Assembly: GCA_003049465.1 (NCBI GenBank)
Contig: PYSS01000046.1
Location: 1-64,000 of the forward strand
Direction: 5' to 3'
Source: Magnaporthiopsis rhizophila
Taxonomy: Eukaryota > Ascomycota > Sordariomycetes > Magnaporthales > Magnaporthaceae
Length of the DNA: 64,000 bases
Below the pieces are notes generated by a model. That model was not told the DNA's origin. It did no database searches and saw nothing but the letters and a program-made list of their open reading frames with translations. Shown in pieces: positions 13,997 through 25,302 of the stretch (within the stretch, counting starts at the first letter, position 1; each line of letters starts with the position of its first letter). The translations under genes and the position numbers were made by a program.

Positions 13997-14846
13997 CGTT
14001 CAGCCAACACCCACACCCCCATGGCAAGAAGTGAAACATGGTTTACACTTCTTCCTTCTTCCTTTTTCCCCCCCAGCCTTGCCACTACTAGCGTGACACA
14101 CTCCCTTTTCAGCTTTCGGAGAGATGTGTGTTGCTAGCGGCGAGCTTTCTTTCCATGACCGACCACGTTGTCACGTCCTATTCGCGAGCGCAACTCTCTC
14201 TCTCCCTCTCCCTAATCTGAAACCCGTTGGTAAAGGCCGCCGCCACTCTAGGTAGATGGATGTGTATGGCCCGCCTTGGCAACATTCTCTCCCTTGCCGC
14301 CGTCCACAAGAAAGGAAAGGACGCGCACACACAACGCGCTACACTACACTACACCATCTCTGTGTGTCCGTCCGTCCGGCGGTCAAAATCGTCACCGCCA
14401 GATCATCCATCCATCCATCAACCGAGTGAGCCGGGATCTATCTATCTAAATGAGGTCAAGGGCTGTTTTGTTTGCCATGTCAGTCAGGGATTTTATATAT
14501 ATATATATTTTTTTTTTCTTTTCTTTTCTTGCTGGTCTGGTTCTGGTCTGGTCTGGTCTTGACCGCTTCTTTCTTCCGAACGATCGAGACCCCGGGTCAG
14601 GCGGGGGGTGGGTGGTCAGGGCGCAGTTTTTTTTCTTTACTGTTTTCGTTTTGCTGCCACATCCTCCAAATGATGAAATGTGAAAATAGAAAAACACGAG
14701 CAGGACAGCCTTGCATTACGGCAGAGGTGCATCCACAAAAAAAAAATGTTTGTCTAAGATTGGCGTCGTTTTCTCTCCGCTTTCCTTCCCTCCCCAAGCT
14801 GCAGCAGACCGCATGCAGCATTTGCCAGGGGAGTCGGGGTAAAAGA

Positions 14847-14888
<42 letters not shown>

Positions 14889-14900
14889 CGTGTGTGTGTG
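14847..14900. repeat. Composite (TG)9(AG)12(GT)n microsatellite
   Basis: TG repeat at 14847-14864, then AG repeat at 14865-14888, then a second GT run from 14890. The alternating purine/pyrimidine block next to a purine-only block is the classic composition for unusual helix forms; whether it forms them is not shown here. Confidence 0.9.
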
Positions 14901-17900
14901 CGAGTGGTGTGAGTGGGTGGGTGGATAGACAGGCGGGCGGGCGAGCTGGTTAAGGTGTCCCGGCATCTTGCATGTCGGAGCCCGCCGCCGCCGCTGCGTG
15001 GTGCGTGTGTGCGCCGGCATCCCCACCCCCACCACCACGCACGAGTCGATTGGGCCACCTCACACCAAGGCTGGAGAAACAACAACCCCGGCCGTTGAAT
15101 TGGCGCAGGCTGATTGCGGCACAGCCGCATCCAAGTTGACAAAACCCCGCTTCCTTTTCTCATCTGACCAGCACCCCGATATCGCTTTTTCGTCCCGCTG
15201 GCCAAGGATCTGGTTGGTGACTTTCTTTTTTATCTCGTTACTTTTTTTTTCTTATGACACCCGGCAGTTGCGCGCGTCCGTGCCTCTCAGGAGCAGCAGC
15301 TCGTGACAGAATATCGTTAGTAGCGGCGGAGGGAAAATGGATCCGCTGACAAAAAAAGTGCCCCCTCCCGGACAAATATGGAAGCTCCAAACGGGCCGTA
15401 AAAAGTCTGGTTCGAAACACTCGGCGGTCCATGGATTGGAATGGAGGGTGGCAACGACGGGTAAAATCGTTCCTCGCATAAGCCCCCGTTTTAGCGGGCT
15501 TAAATTTTCTTCTTTTTTTTTTTGGTCGTCCCTCTCTCCATTCCTCGCGCTCCTGGGCTGCTTGGTCAATGGAGGGTTGGGCGAGTTTCTTCGGCCATTC
15601 GTCGTTTGGATGGCGCGGCAAATTGCTGGGCGGGCATCATGTGCAACCCGGCTGGGCTGGGCTAGCCGTGTACGCCACCGGAGAGACGCAGAAATTGAAA
15701 GAGAGAAGAAAAGAAAAAAAAAAAAAAAGTCCAGACGACGGCCATCGGAGTATCGAAGATGACGAGTCTCCGGACCCAAGGCTTGAAGCTGCAGGAACGA
15801 CAGTGCGTCTGATCTTGGGACCTCCCCCAATGTCTCGCTTGTATGAAATAGATGGATGGCGGCCTGTGATTTTTTTTTTTTTTTTTTCCTTCTTCTTTCC
15901 CCATATCCACGTCGGTACATCTTTGGATGAGGTTATTGTCTCTGCCCCAACTTCCCGTTGAGCTGCAGAACCCGGGACGGTCTGATGGGCAGCGTTACCA
16001 ACATTGTCTCACGTCCCCCTCCTCTAAGGGTGTCTGGACCAGCCTTGTGGCTCGCTAGGTAAGGTAGGTACCTACCTCTGCCGTGTGTAGATGCAGAGGT
16101 GGAGGCAGGTAACGTCTATCATGGAGTCCCGTGGCCGGCCGGGCAGATGCAGATTCCCAACCACGCAGGGCTAGGGCTACGACTGTTCCCATCCATGCCG
16201 CTCCCGAGCATTAGGTAGGCGCAAGGCAGCATGTTACCGCAACGTGCACATCCGAGACCACCGCACCGCATTGTAGCCTGTCCTTATTCAGTGGGCCGCC
16301 TCGCGGGGGGTGTTGGGTCCCCGATACGCATGTACATCCGAGGAGGCATTTTGGCTTTGGGTTCTATCGGATGGTGCACACGTAAAGGCCTGGAGGTAGT
16401 ATCTACGGCCTGCGCTGGCGTATGCCAGCCGCGCACTCTGCTGCATGTGTTCTGAATGTGGCCGTAGCGTGTGCCTTTTGCCGATGAGGTGAGCGCCGGT
16501 GGTCGGGGTTCTTTTCTTTTCTTTCCTGACAGCCAGCAGCTCCCTTGCATGGTGGCCCCTCCATGTGAGATCGGGGTGAGGCAAACGCCGACACAGTGCG
16601 AGGCTCTGATCATTGCTCTGCGCTTTGACCTGCCGAATCGTCGGTTGTCGGCAAAGAGCAAGGAAAAAAAAAAAAAGGCATTACCCGTTTCCTCTTTTGC
16701 TTGTGAGCGAGTGCACGAACACACACCACATCACACCACAACCCATCTGCTTGCTTTGCTACTGAGGTCTTGGAGAAATGTCGGACTGTTGAGGTTCAGT
16801 AAAGCACAACTCTTCCGGTTAGCACCGACCTGCCAGATCCGAGCACGTACCCGCTTTCACAGACTTTGTTTGCGGCGCGGGCGGCCCTCCTACGCACTAG
16901 CCGGCGCTCAACATGGCTGACAACGCAGTGGTCGTGAACCCGGCTTGCAGCTCTGGCCTCATCCTCGCCGGCAAAAAGAGGGGAGGGGCTATGCCTGACG
17001 GCAGCCTGTGGGGATGGATGCAGAGGGCGGGAAAGGTGCCTGGCCTGCTCCAGAGTGCCAACCAGCTCAGCTCGTCCGCGCAACTGCGAACCACGACTCT
17101 CTCCCACCCTTCTCCACCCATATCTGCAGTCTTTTTTTCTTTATTTTTTTTTCTCGCTCTTCGGTCCTTGTATGATTTGTTTTTGTGGTGCCATCCATGT
17201 ACATACATACGTGGAAAGCATGGGTCTTGCATGCGGCCCTACTGCAGCTACAACGCAGACCCTGCCCGAGCGGCGTGAGCGCATGCATTGGCTGCCGTCC
17301 GGCTTGGCCATCTGCGGTGCAGCAAAAAGAAAGGCAAAAAGAGAGAAGACAGACACGAAAGACGAGCGGCGGCGGCGGAAGATGCTTGCTTCATGCATGT
17401 CCCCTACTCTGGTGCCCGCTCCCCAATCGTTCACTCCAAGCGGAGAACTGCGTCTGCATCCAGGGCCTTGGGTGGATATGTAGTTGGGCATGGACAAGGG
17501 CTATGGAGCTACGGAAAAAAAAAAGAGGCATGGATGGACCCATCCGTGGGATAGGTGAGGAAAAGACGCAACAGAAGCAGCGGCAGCCACCACTGGCCGC
17601 ACAAAATATGGGTGTGTGTGTACCTATGCACCATAGAAGCAGAGGGGAAAAAGGGTCTACGCCAGATGTGCACATAGACGTACAGTGACACTTATGGAGG
17701 TGCGGGAAAGCAACCTCGAGCAGCCATGCGTCTGTGACGGAGACCATAGAGCGTGCTCACGCATCGCCGGCGGTGGAGTTGCGCTGCATGTCTCTGGGGC
17801 ATGTTCGTGTACGAACCATGTTCCCCGGGGCCTGCCATGCCCACCTTCCGATGGGCCATGACCGGTCCAGAAGGCTTAGATAATACGAGGTGTGCATCGA

Positions 17901-20677
17901 CCTGGGGCTGCTGCATCGTTCAAGGTGGTGTGTGTGGGCAGCTGCTGCGAGGCAGGATGTGTTGTGTGCTGTCCGCGGACTTTTAGAACCCAGACCCAGG
18001 TAGAAGATAGATGGTGGAAAAAAAAAAAAAAAAATCACAGAGAGCGAGAACAAAATGCTACACTGTCGTATGACTGAGCATAGGCCACCCGCGCGGGGGT
18101 GTCGCGATATTCGCTGGCCACCCATCTACGTATACCTATCCTCTCAACACCCCCTGCTTCCCGAGGGAGCATGCCACTATTTTCCATATTAATGCACTCT
18201 ACTGGGCGCTTGAACTATAACACGTTCTGATATGGGACTCGGCAGTGAGGCGGCGAGCGGTCAGCGGCAAGCAGCGCAGCGCATCATGCTGCCTGCTTCG
18301 TACAGCGGCATCCCGGGGACGGCCTGGGTACCACTCAGGGTGGCTCTGTTCGATTCGGTCGTCTGCCACGTGGAGCGTCGATATTCCACAGGCGTCTGGG
18401 GACCGTCGACCAACAGCATGTTTTCCCGTGAATTCGCACGCACAACGCGCGTGTTCTGAACCCAATAGGCAAGCGGTCGATCAAGGGGCCCAAGTGAGAT
18501 GCAATGCAATGCTCCCCATGTTGGGCATCGTCTTTGCAGCGAGTTGCGATGATGGCCAGTCGCCGCGCAAGACAACAGCAGCAGCGAAGATTGAGTGGAC
18601 GTTGGATGGAAGCACAGTGTGGTTTTGGCCGTTGTTACAGACTAAGACGGGGTCCGGCACCTGGCGTCGGCACGGAAAGAGACATGGAAATCTCCACGGT
18701 AGAGAGACCACAAAGCAGCCGGCCACCTAGATGAAATAGGGACAAAGATATTGATCGACATGGGCACAGCACGATCAGACACGGAGTCTCCAAACAAGAG
18801 CATTGGCCAGGTCCGGTGCTGGGTTCCGGCCGAGTTGGCCACTGCGCTGCAAGTCAAGGCCCAGAAGTTGCATCCATCTCAATTCATCCTCCCCCTCCTC
18901 CCCAACCGCGTGCGGCGTGTGCGGCCTGCAACTGCACGGCCCAAGTGAGTCGCGCGCGCTGGTCTGGTCGGGGCCTGACCTGGCAAAACCTACCCCGATC
19001 TCCGCCGCCATCTAACATTATGCGATGGGCGGGCATGGCGGGCTCTGTTGGATTTTCGATCCGTCCGAAATGTCAAGCTGCCCCACCACTCCCAGTTTGG
19101 GGGTGGTGGTGGCCCTGCCACCGATTTTGAATTCCCCTCTCCCAGCCGTTCGCTTTTGCTGGCCCGCCAGGCCCTTCCTTGACCCTTGCTCTAGGCCTGC
19201 CTGGGTCACAGGTGACGACGATCCTCACAAAGTGGCCTGCACAATGGCCCGTCATCCCTCCATCCTCGGCGCGCACTGGCTGACACACCACCACCACCGC
19301 TTGTTCCCTGCCTTTATTTCAACCCCCCCTCTCTCTTCTTTTGCTCACCGGCGGCTGCGTCGACGGTGCTACCTTTGTTCGTAAAGTCAAGGCCCCATGC
19401 CAGGATGTGCATGTGTTGCACAATCCTGCCCAGCCCAGCCCGGCGAAGGACAGGGTGAGAGCTAGGTAACTATCTTGGTAGATAGGAAGGAGCAGGAAGA
19501 GGAGGAACGCATATCAGACGAAGCACGAGTTCGTGTCGACTTCATGGCGCGGCCGAGTGGGAAACTCCAGGCTCCTTCGCAGCGTCTTTTTTGGAGTCTG
19601 AACGCTTAAATCTGCCAATATCGAGAGACGGGTTATCACCTGTGCGGTGGGCGTTTCCAAAAAGAAGGGCTCCGACTCTGTTTACTATCTGAGCAGAGGG
19701 CGAGCACATGTAAATAAAATCCGACCCGAGTCAAACGGGCGGCTGGTTCTGCCAGAGAGCGAGCGACTCCCTCCAGAGCTGCTCTTCATGTCCGAGTCTG
19801 GTTATTATGCAACCCCGAATCCAGCAAGGATCTCGTCTTCCTGGTGGAGCCAAGGGGACGCCCGTTGATAAGAGAGGGCACCAACCATGCTGCGTGGGCT
19901 AGCCCACCAATCGCAATGCGCGGTAAATCCAACCCACCGACACGTGCTAGATACATTGTGAGACCGGTGCTGGCGGTATTCTGCTGCCAAAGCCCCAGAC
20001 AGCTAACGGAACTGGTGCGAGTGCTATCAAGAGCATTTCGCCGTAATGCAATGTTCAACAAACCCGCTCCCTCGGGCGTCAGGGCACGTACGTACATTGA
20101 CGACGTAAACACTGCCGGCGAAACCCAGGCTTAAGCGAGGCCCGCTGGGCAAACAGTTGAGGGTTGAACTGACTTGGGTCGCTTGCGGGCGCTTCTGCTT
20201 CTGCCAGTGCCGCCGCCACCGCGCACGTCCACGACCCTAAGGAAGAACCCAACTGCGGAATTCTCAGTTTCCCGCCATCGGGGTTTTGTGACGTTCGGCG
20301 GACTCTTCTCACTGGGAGAGTTTTTTGTGGCCGCGCCAGGGGAAAAGCAAGACAAAGCAGTTGACGACGAAGCAAAAAAAAAAAAAGAAAAGAGAGAGAG
20401 AGGGACGACGGTCTTACCGCAAAAGGAATCGTGGATGCTGACACGGCCTGATTTTTCTCTGGTCCCAACGCACCCCTCCCCCTGGCCCAAGTCTTTTCGT
20501 TTCTTCTCCGCCTTGGGCCAATCTTTCCCACTCGGGGGTGACACACCCCTCTCCCCTGCCCACGCCCCTTGTCCAGCTAAACGTTCCCCCTCCTGGTACC
20601 ACCTTGGTCATCCGCCTCCGTCCAAATCACCTTGAAAGAGATCCCTGTCGACACGCCCAACGAGCAGCGGCTCGGGT

Positions 20678-20679
<2 letters not shown>

Positions 20680-20748
<69 letters not shown>

Positions 20749-20751
20749 TTT
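20680..20751. repeat. 72-nt poly(T) tract with one C
   Basis: T49, one C, then T22, followed directly by CT repeats and a further T run. It is the longest homopolymer of the window, about 2.2 kb before the stuA coding frame. Length may be inexact because such tracts are hard to sequence. Confidence 0.85.
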
Positions 20752-21350
20752 CTCTTTCTCTCTCTCTGTCTTTTTTTTATTTCTCGCTCCAGTGCACTCA
20801 CTGTACGGGCTGGGGGAGGGTCGGCGCAGCGGAGTAGCACCACACACACCCGCACTCCCCTCGTCCCTCTCACCAACACCACCCACAGGCCAGCAAAGCC
20901 CAGCAGGGCCACTGCTCAACCCATGCTTCTTTGGACAGGACGCGCAGTAGTAACCCCAACCACCCGCTGTCCGCCCTCTTCCTCCTCCTCCTCCTCCTCC
21001 ACGAAACCCGAGTCCCACAAAGGGGAAACGGACGGACGGACGGGCCTGAAAAAAAAAAAGCTTGCTATAAATCCTAATGTGAACTAGATGGCGGGAGGAA
21101 TGCTGGGCCACCCAGGCGCCCTTACCGCCTGTATGTAGGTAGGACAGAAGCCCGGTAGAAGGCGAGAAAGGACGACCTGGACCGGCATAGTCCGAGGCGG
21201 AGGCGTGCGAGGAGAGAGGACGATCGAGAAAAAGCACACCCCGGCGAGATCTCGAGGTTTGCGGCAGACATGGCTCTCGCTTCTCTTTCGCTGGGTCGTC
21301 TCTAGGCCTGGACCAGAATCCATGTCCCGGCCGGTGGTCGGTCGGTGGCC

Positions 21351-21354
<4 letters not shown>

Positions 21355-21386
<32 letters not shown>
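21355..21386. repeat. 32-nt poly(T) tract followed by CT repeats
   Basis: T32, then CT repeats, then TTTTATTC repeats. The order (T run, CT repeat, T-rich block) resembles that at 20680-20790. Confidence 0.85.
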
Positions 21387-22892
21387 CTCTCTCTCTTTTA
21401 TTCTTTTATTCTTTTCTTTTTCACCGGCTCCTCTTCTTTTTCCCTTTCCCAGTTGAGCGTTTCCAGCGTCAATGGCCGCAAGCACGGCCACGCTCGCACG
21501 GTGCGGTATGTACAGTGCACATGGCGCCCGTTGTATCCGTGCGGTACCCGACCAGGATCCCCTCCTCCCAGGCTACGTGGTCCGAGGTGGAGTTGGCTAC
21601 CAGAAGCCTACCTGTGCCCAGGGGTGTGCCGGCGGACCAGGGTACCTCCCCGCCATGCCCTGCTGGAACCCTGTCGTCCTTACCTTCTCATTTTTCTAAT
21701 CTAAGACCTTTGCGGTACTGCACGGCAGACCAGAGGGGGCACCTCTATTTTCTCTGATTTACCTGCCTCCTCCTTCTCACCAACCAAAAAGGTAAGCCTT
21801 TCCTGCCTGCATCTTCCTCCTCGACCTTCGCCTCTCCTCCTCTCCTCTTTCTCTCTTTCCCGACACAATACTTCCTCACATCCTTCACGAGGCAAAGGGG
21901 AGGCTTACCGAGGCGTCTGCAGGTATGTGGACATGGCTTTTTGCCTTTGGGGCGCACCAACCCTGCTCCCATTTTTTTTTCTCTCTTGCTGTTTGGCTTC
22001 CCCCCGCCAGAAGCATAATACAGCACCAACGCTGCAGGCTGCATGTGGAATGACTGCGAGATTCTTTGCTTGTCCAGAACTAACCTGCTGCCTGCCTACC
22101 TCTGGTATTCACATGAACAGCCGTCGACGATCACTCGCTACTGGAGGCACCGCTAGCTTGGCCTACCTGCCTACCTACTTGCCGAGTCGTGCCCTTGTGC
22201 TCGGGCGCCCCAGCGGATTAAAAAACAAAAAAAACAAAAACAAAAAAAGGGCATACTACACAAGGAAGCGCGCGCAACCCAAACGGGCGGGGCCGTCGAT
22301 ATCAATAGCTCTTGTCGCCGTCCACCACCACCCGGTCGATGCACATCCCCCTCCGCAGCTGCAACAACAGCACGCAATCTTGCACCAGCTCCGGCTCCAG
22401 CAACCCGCAGCCACCACAGTCAGACAGCCAGCCAGCCATTTCCTGGGGAAGACCTGTCTGCGTTGTTGGACGAACACCACCAGCCTGCTGCTGTCTCTTA
22501 TCTCATTGCTGCAAGCCCTTGCCGTTTGCCTGCGCACCAGAAGCACTCGACGCCGGTTTGCATTGCATTTGATATGAGCATTTGATTCTTCTCTCTTTTG
22601 TTAGTTGATGCCGATCACGACCTTTTGACGAGACTTGCACGACCGTACGCCTCGTAAAAAAAAAAAAAAAAAAAAACACAACCCATCGTCCATCTTTAGC
22701 ATCCCAAGCCAAACATCACTTCGGGCCAAAGACAAACCTTGTCAGCACCCGGGACGTCACGAAAAAGAGGCCCAATTCCCTCGCACACACCTCGGCTCGA
22801 CCGCCTGACCATCTCGGCGCACACCTACGTGTTTGCGCACCCGCAGCGACGAGTCGCTGTTCCCCCATAAAACTGGTCTAGATAGTCCCCAG

Positions 22893-23245
22893 GCATCACC
22901 GAAAAGCTGGATTTGCCGTCGATCTCCGTGCCAGCCCGGGGCCCATCCGACGTACCGTACTACAACGCGCACGCCCAGAGGCCGTCGTTGTATGGGAGCG
23001 ACCAGAGGCTGCCTTCATTCCCTCTGCCTCCGCCCCAGCAGGCATACTCGTCAGGGACCGCCTCGCCCCGGGTCAGCTCTATAGGGTCCTCGGCCAGCTC
23101 CAACGCGGACTCGCAGTCGTCCTACACGTCGGTGGCGTCGTCCAACGGTCCCAAGACCCCGCCGCCCTCGTCGCTTCCCGTGAGCGCTGCCATCTCTGGC
23201 CACCCGGCAGCCCAGTCTGTAACGGGATACGAGCCGTATCCGGCC
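22893..23245 (+). other. Open, coding-like N-terminal extension of StuA
   Basis: The stuA frame stays open upstream of the assumed ATG as far as a TAG at 22883. The stretch has no ATG of its own, reads EKLDLPSISVPARGPSDVP and then a Ser/Pro-rich segment, and has mostly G/C third positions, so it looks translated. A pyrimidine-rich CCCCAG acceptor at 22887-22892 could join it to an upstream exon in phase 1. One phase-compatible donor is ATGGCCGCA...G|GTATGT at 21472-21505, but this exon is only a guess. If real, StuA has a longer isoform by at least 117 residues. Confidence 0.45.
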
Positions 23246-25302
23246 ATGAACCAGGCTCCCTCAGACATGTATTACTCCCAGCCGCACATGTCCGCCGGCC
23301 CGGCACCACCGACGCAGACCGTCACGTCGTACAACCCGCAACCACCAATTCTACAGCCGGGCCCTGCCCAATACCCAGCACCGCCCCAACAATATTCGCA
23401 ATACTACCCCAACGGCATGGCTTCTCCGCCAGGCCCGCCGGGCGTGCCCGGGCAGATGGGCGCGAGCGGCGGTGTTCTGCCGCTCCCCGGTTCGCACGGC
23501 GCAACCTCGGGCCCTGGATCGATGCAGAACCAGTACCAGGGCTTCGATACCACCGGCCAAGTCGCGCCGCCAGGCATGAAGCCGCGCGTGACTGCGACTC
23601 TATGGGAGGATGAGGGTAGCCTTTGCTTCCAGGTCGAGGCCAGGGGCATCTGCGTGGCTCGCAGGGAAGGTAAGCGAAAATCTCTACTTGTGGCGCATCC
23701 TCCCAGCTGTGGTATTTACCATGCTGACGTTTTCTGCTCAGATAATCACATGATCAACGGAACCAAGCTGTTGAACGTCGCTGGTATGACGCGCGGCAGG
23801 AGAGATGGTATTCTCAAGAGTGAAAAGGTCCGGCACGTCGTTAAGATCGGGCCGATGCATTTAAAGGGTGTTTGGTAAGTTGATTTGCTTGAGCTCCGGC
23901 TACCTGTGGCTCTCCGGGACATGTCAAGATCCTAACAACTCGCCATTCTAGGATCCCGTTTGAGCGCGCATTGGATTTCGCCAACAAGGAGAAGATAACC
24001 GAGCTTCTCTACCCTCTTTTTGTCCACAACATCAGCGCTCTCCTGTACCACCCCACGAACCAAAACAGGACGAACCAGGTCATGGCCGCGGCCGAGAGGC
24101 GAAAGGCCGAGCAGAGCCAGCTGCGGAATGGCCCTGGTCCGGCGCCTCCAGGACTTCCGTCGCTCCACCACCACAGCATGAGCAACCACCCGGCGCCGCA
24201 GCCGTCTCTGCCGTCCAACATGGGCCGGCCACCTCTCGACCGCGCGCATACCTTCCCCACCCCTCCCGCCAGCGCCTCCAGCGTCATGGGCGGCGGCATG
24301 GGCAACTCTGAGGGCTTCCAATGGCCGCAGCAGGGCATCAACGGCCAGCAGCAGAACCCCATGTCCATCGACACGAACCTGAGCAACTCTCGTTCCATGC
24401 CTCACACCCCGGCGACCACCCCTCCCAGCGCGACGCTGCAGAGCATGCAGGCCTACCCACCCTCGTCGCAGCCGTACGACAGCTCGAGGCAGATGTACAG
24501 CGCGCCTCCCAGCCAGCAGTCGCCATACCCGCCGTCCAACAGCAGCCCGCAAGACCGCTCCATCTACGGGCCGCCTGGATACGTCAAGTCGGAGATGGGC
24601 CCTCCGTCGAACCGACCGGCGGGTGCCCCGGCCACCACTGAGCACCCGCAGGAGCAGCAGAAGCCTGTCAACGGGCTGATGCATCCTAGCCAGAGCGGCG
24701 AGCCGGTGCCTCACAGTGCCGCTGAGGAGGAGGCAGATCACGAGCACGACGCTGAGTACACTCACGACAGCGGCGCTTACGACACGAGCCGTGGCCAGTC
24801 TTACAACTACAGCGCGCCTCCAGTTTCGTCCATGCCCAACGAGCACTCGCATCTGTCTCCCGAAATTTCGGGCCCTGGCGGCGCACACCACGCCACATCC
24901 GGCCGCTCGACTCCCCGCAGCGCCGCGGCTCCCCCGCCGTACTATGGCGCTCAGGGCTACACTACTCCTCCGCGCACTCAGCCGCAGTCGTCGAGCAACG
25001 TGTACAACGTCATGAGCAACGACAGGAGCGCCACCTCTTCGACTGCTCCCGTTGGAGACGTCTACGCCCCTCCGAGCGACATGCAGAACGGATACTCAGC
25101 GCCTGTCGTCAACGGAGGCTCGGGCGGCATGAAGCGGGGACGCGACGACGACGACGAGCGCCCGACGAGCGGCGGCGGCGGCGTGGGTGGAATGGAGCTC
25201 AAGCGCCGCAAAACTCTTGTGGACAGCTCCATGCCTTCGCCTGTCTATGAGACCATGAACAGGCCTGCCACCGCCGTAGCCGCCCCGCAGCGACGGAGGT
25301 AG
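23246..25302 (+). CDS. stuA: APSES transcription factor StuA (Asm-1)
   Basis: Join 23246..23669, 23742..23874, 23952..25302; 635 aa. Introns of 72 and 77 nt (GTAAGC and GTAAGT donors) interrupt the DNA-binding domain. Joining restores ICVARREDNHMINGTKLL and HLKGVWIPFERALDF, the hallmark APSES sequence (about residues 112-225), a winged-helix-like domain that binds CGCG-core elements. The N-terminus is Pro/Gln-rich and starts MNQAPSDMYYSQ, like known StuA starts. The C-terminus carries two basic clusters (KRGRDDDDERP and ELKRRKTL, about residues 578-605) matching the StuA bipartite nuclear signal. StuA proteins control conidiophore form, sporulation and often virulence or secondary metabolism. 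The first intron is a multiple of three without a stop, so its retention would keep the frame. The start is chosen by family likeness; see the open extension upstream. Confidence 0.95.

Larger units (their letters stand above)
2787..22892. other. About 20 kb gene-free region upstream of stuA
   Basis: Every open frame over this 20 kb was read. None shows a recognisable domain, a biased wobble position or a plausible spliced extension; the longer ones are stop-free because of homopolymer or dinucleotide runs. The region is full of A/T runs of 8-72 nt, CA, GA, GCC and GGCT repeats and pyrimidine-rich stretches. It does not look like AT-rich point-mutated transposon debris, and no coding trace of a transposase or reverse transcriptase was seen. 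The last 2-3 kb (about 20.4-22.9 kb) is pyrimidine-rich with possible 5' splice sites (GGTAAGC near 21790, GGTATGT near 21917), as expected for a stuA leader. Regulatory or noncoding RNA content is inference. Confidence 0.6.

Noticed and set aside
15405..15430. GGTTCGAA-like B-box suggestive of a tRNA (also near 18350 and 63455)
   Set aside because: No acceptor-stem pairing, A-box or cloverleaf could be built around any of them.
3263..15920. Long frames in the gene desert (for example 3263-3931, 6447-7226, 10962-11744, 12735-13298, 15252-15920)
   Set aside because: Homopolymer-derived Phe/Lys runs, Cys/Arg/Ser-heavy composition, no domain pattern and overlapping rivals on both strands.
20608..21237. 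209-aa minus-strand frame with long Lys runs
   Set aside because: Open only because the T tract encodes Lys on the other strand; no coding features elsewhere in it.
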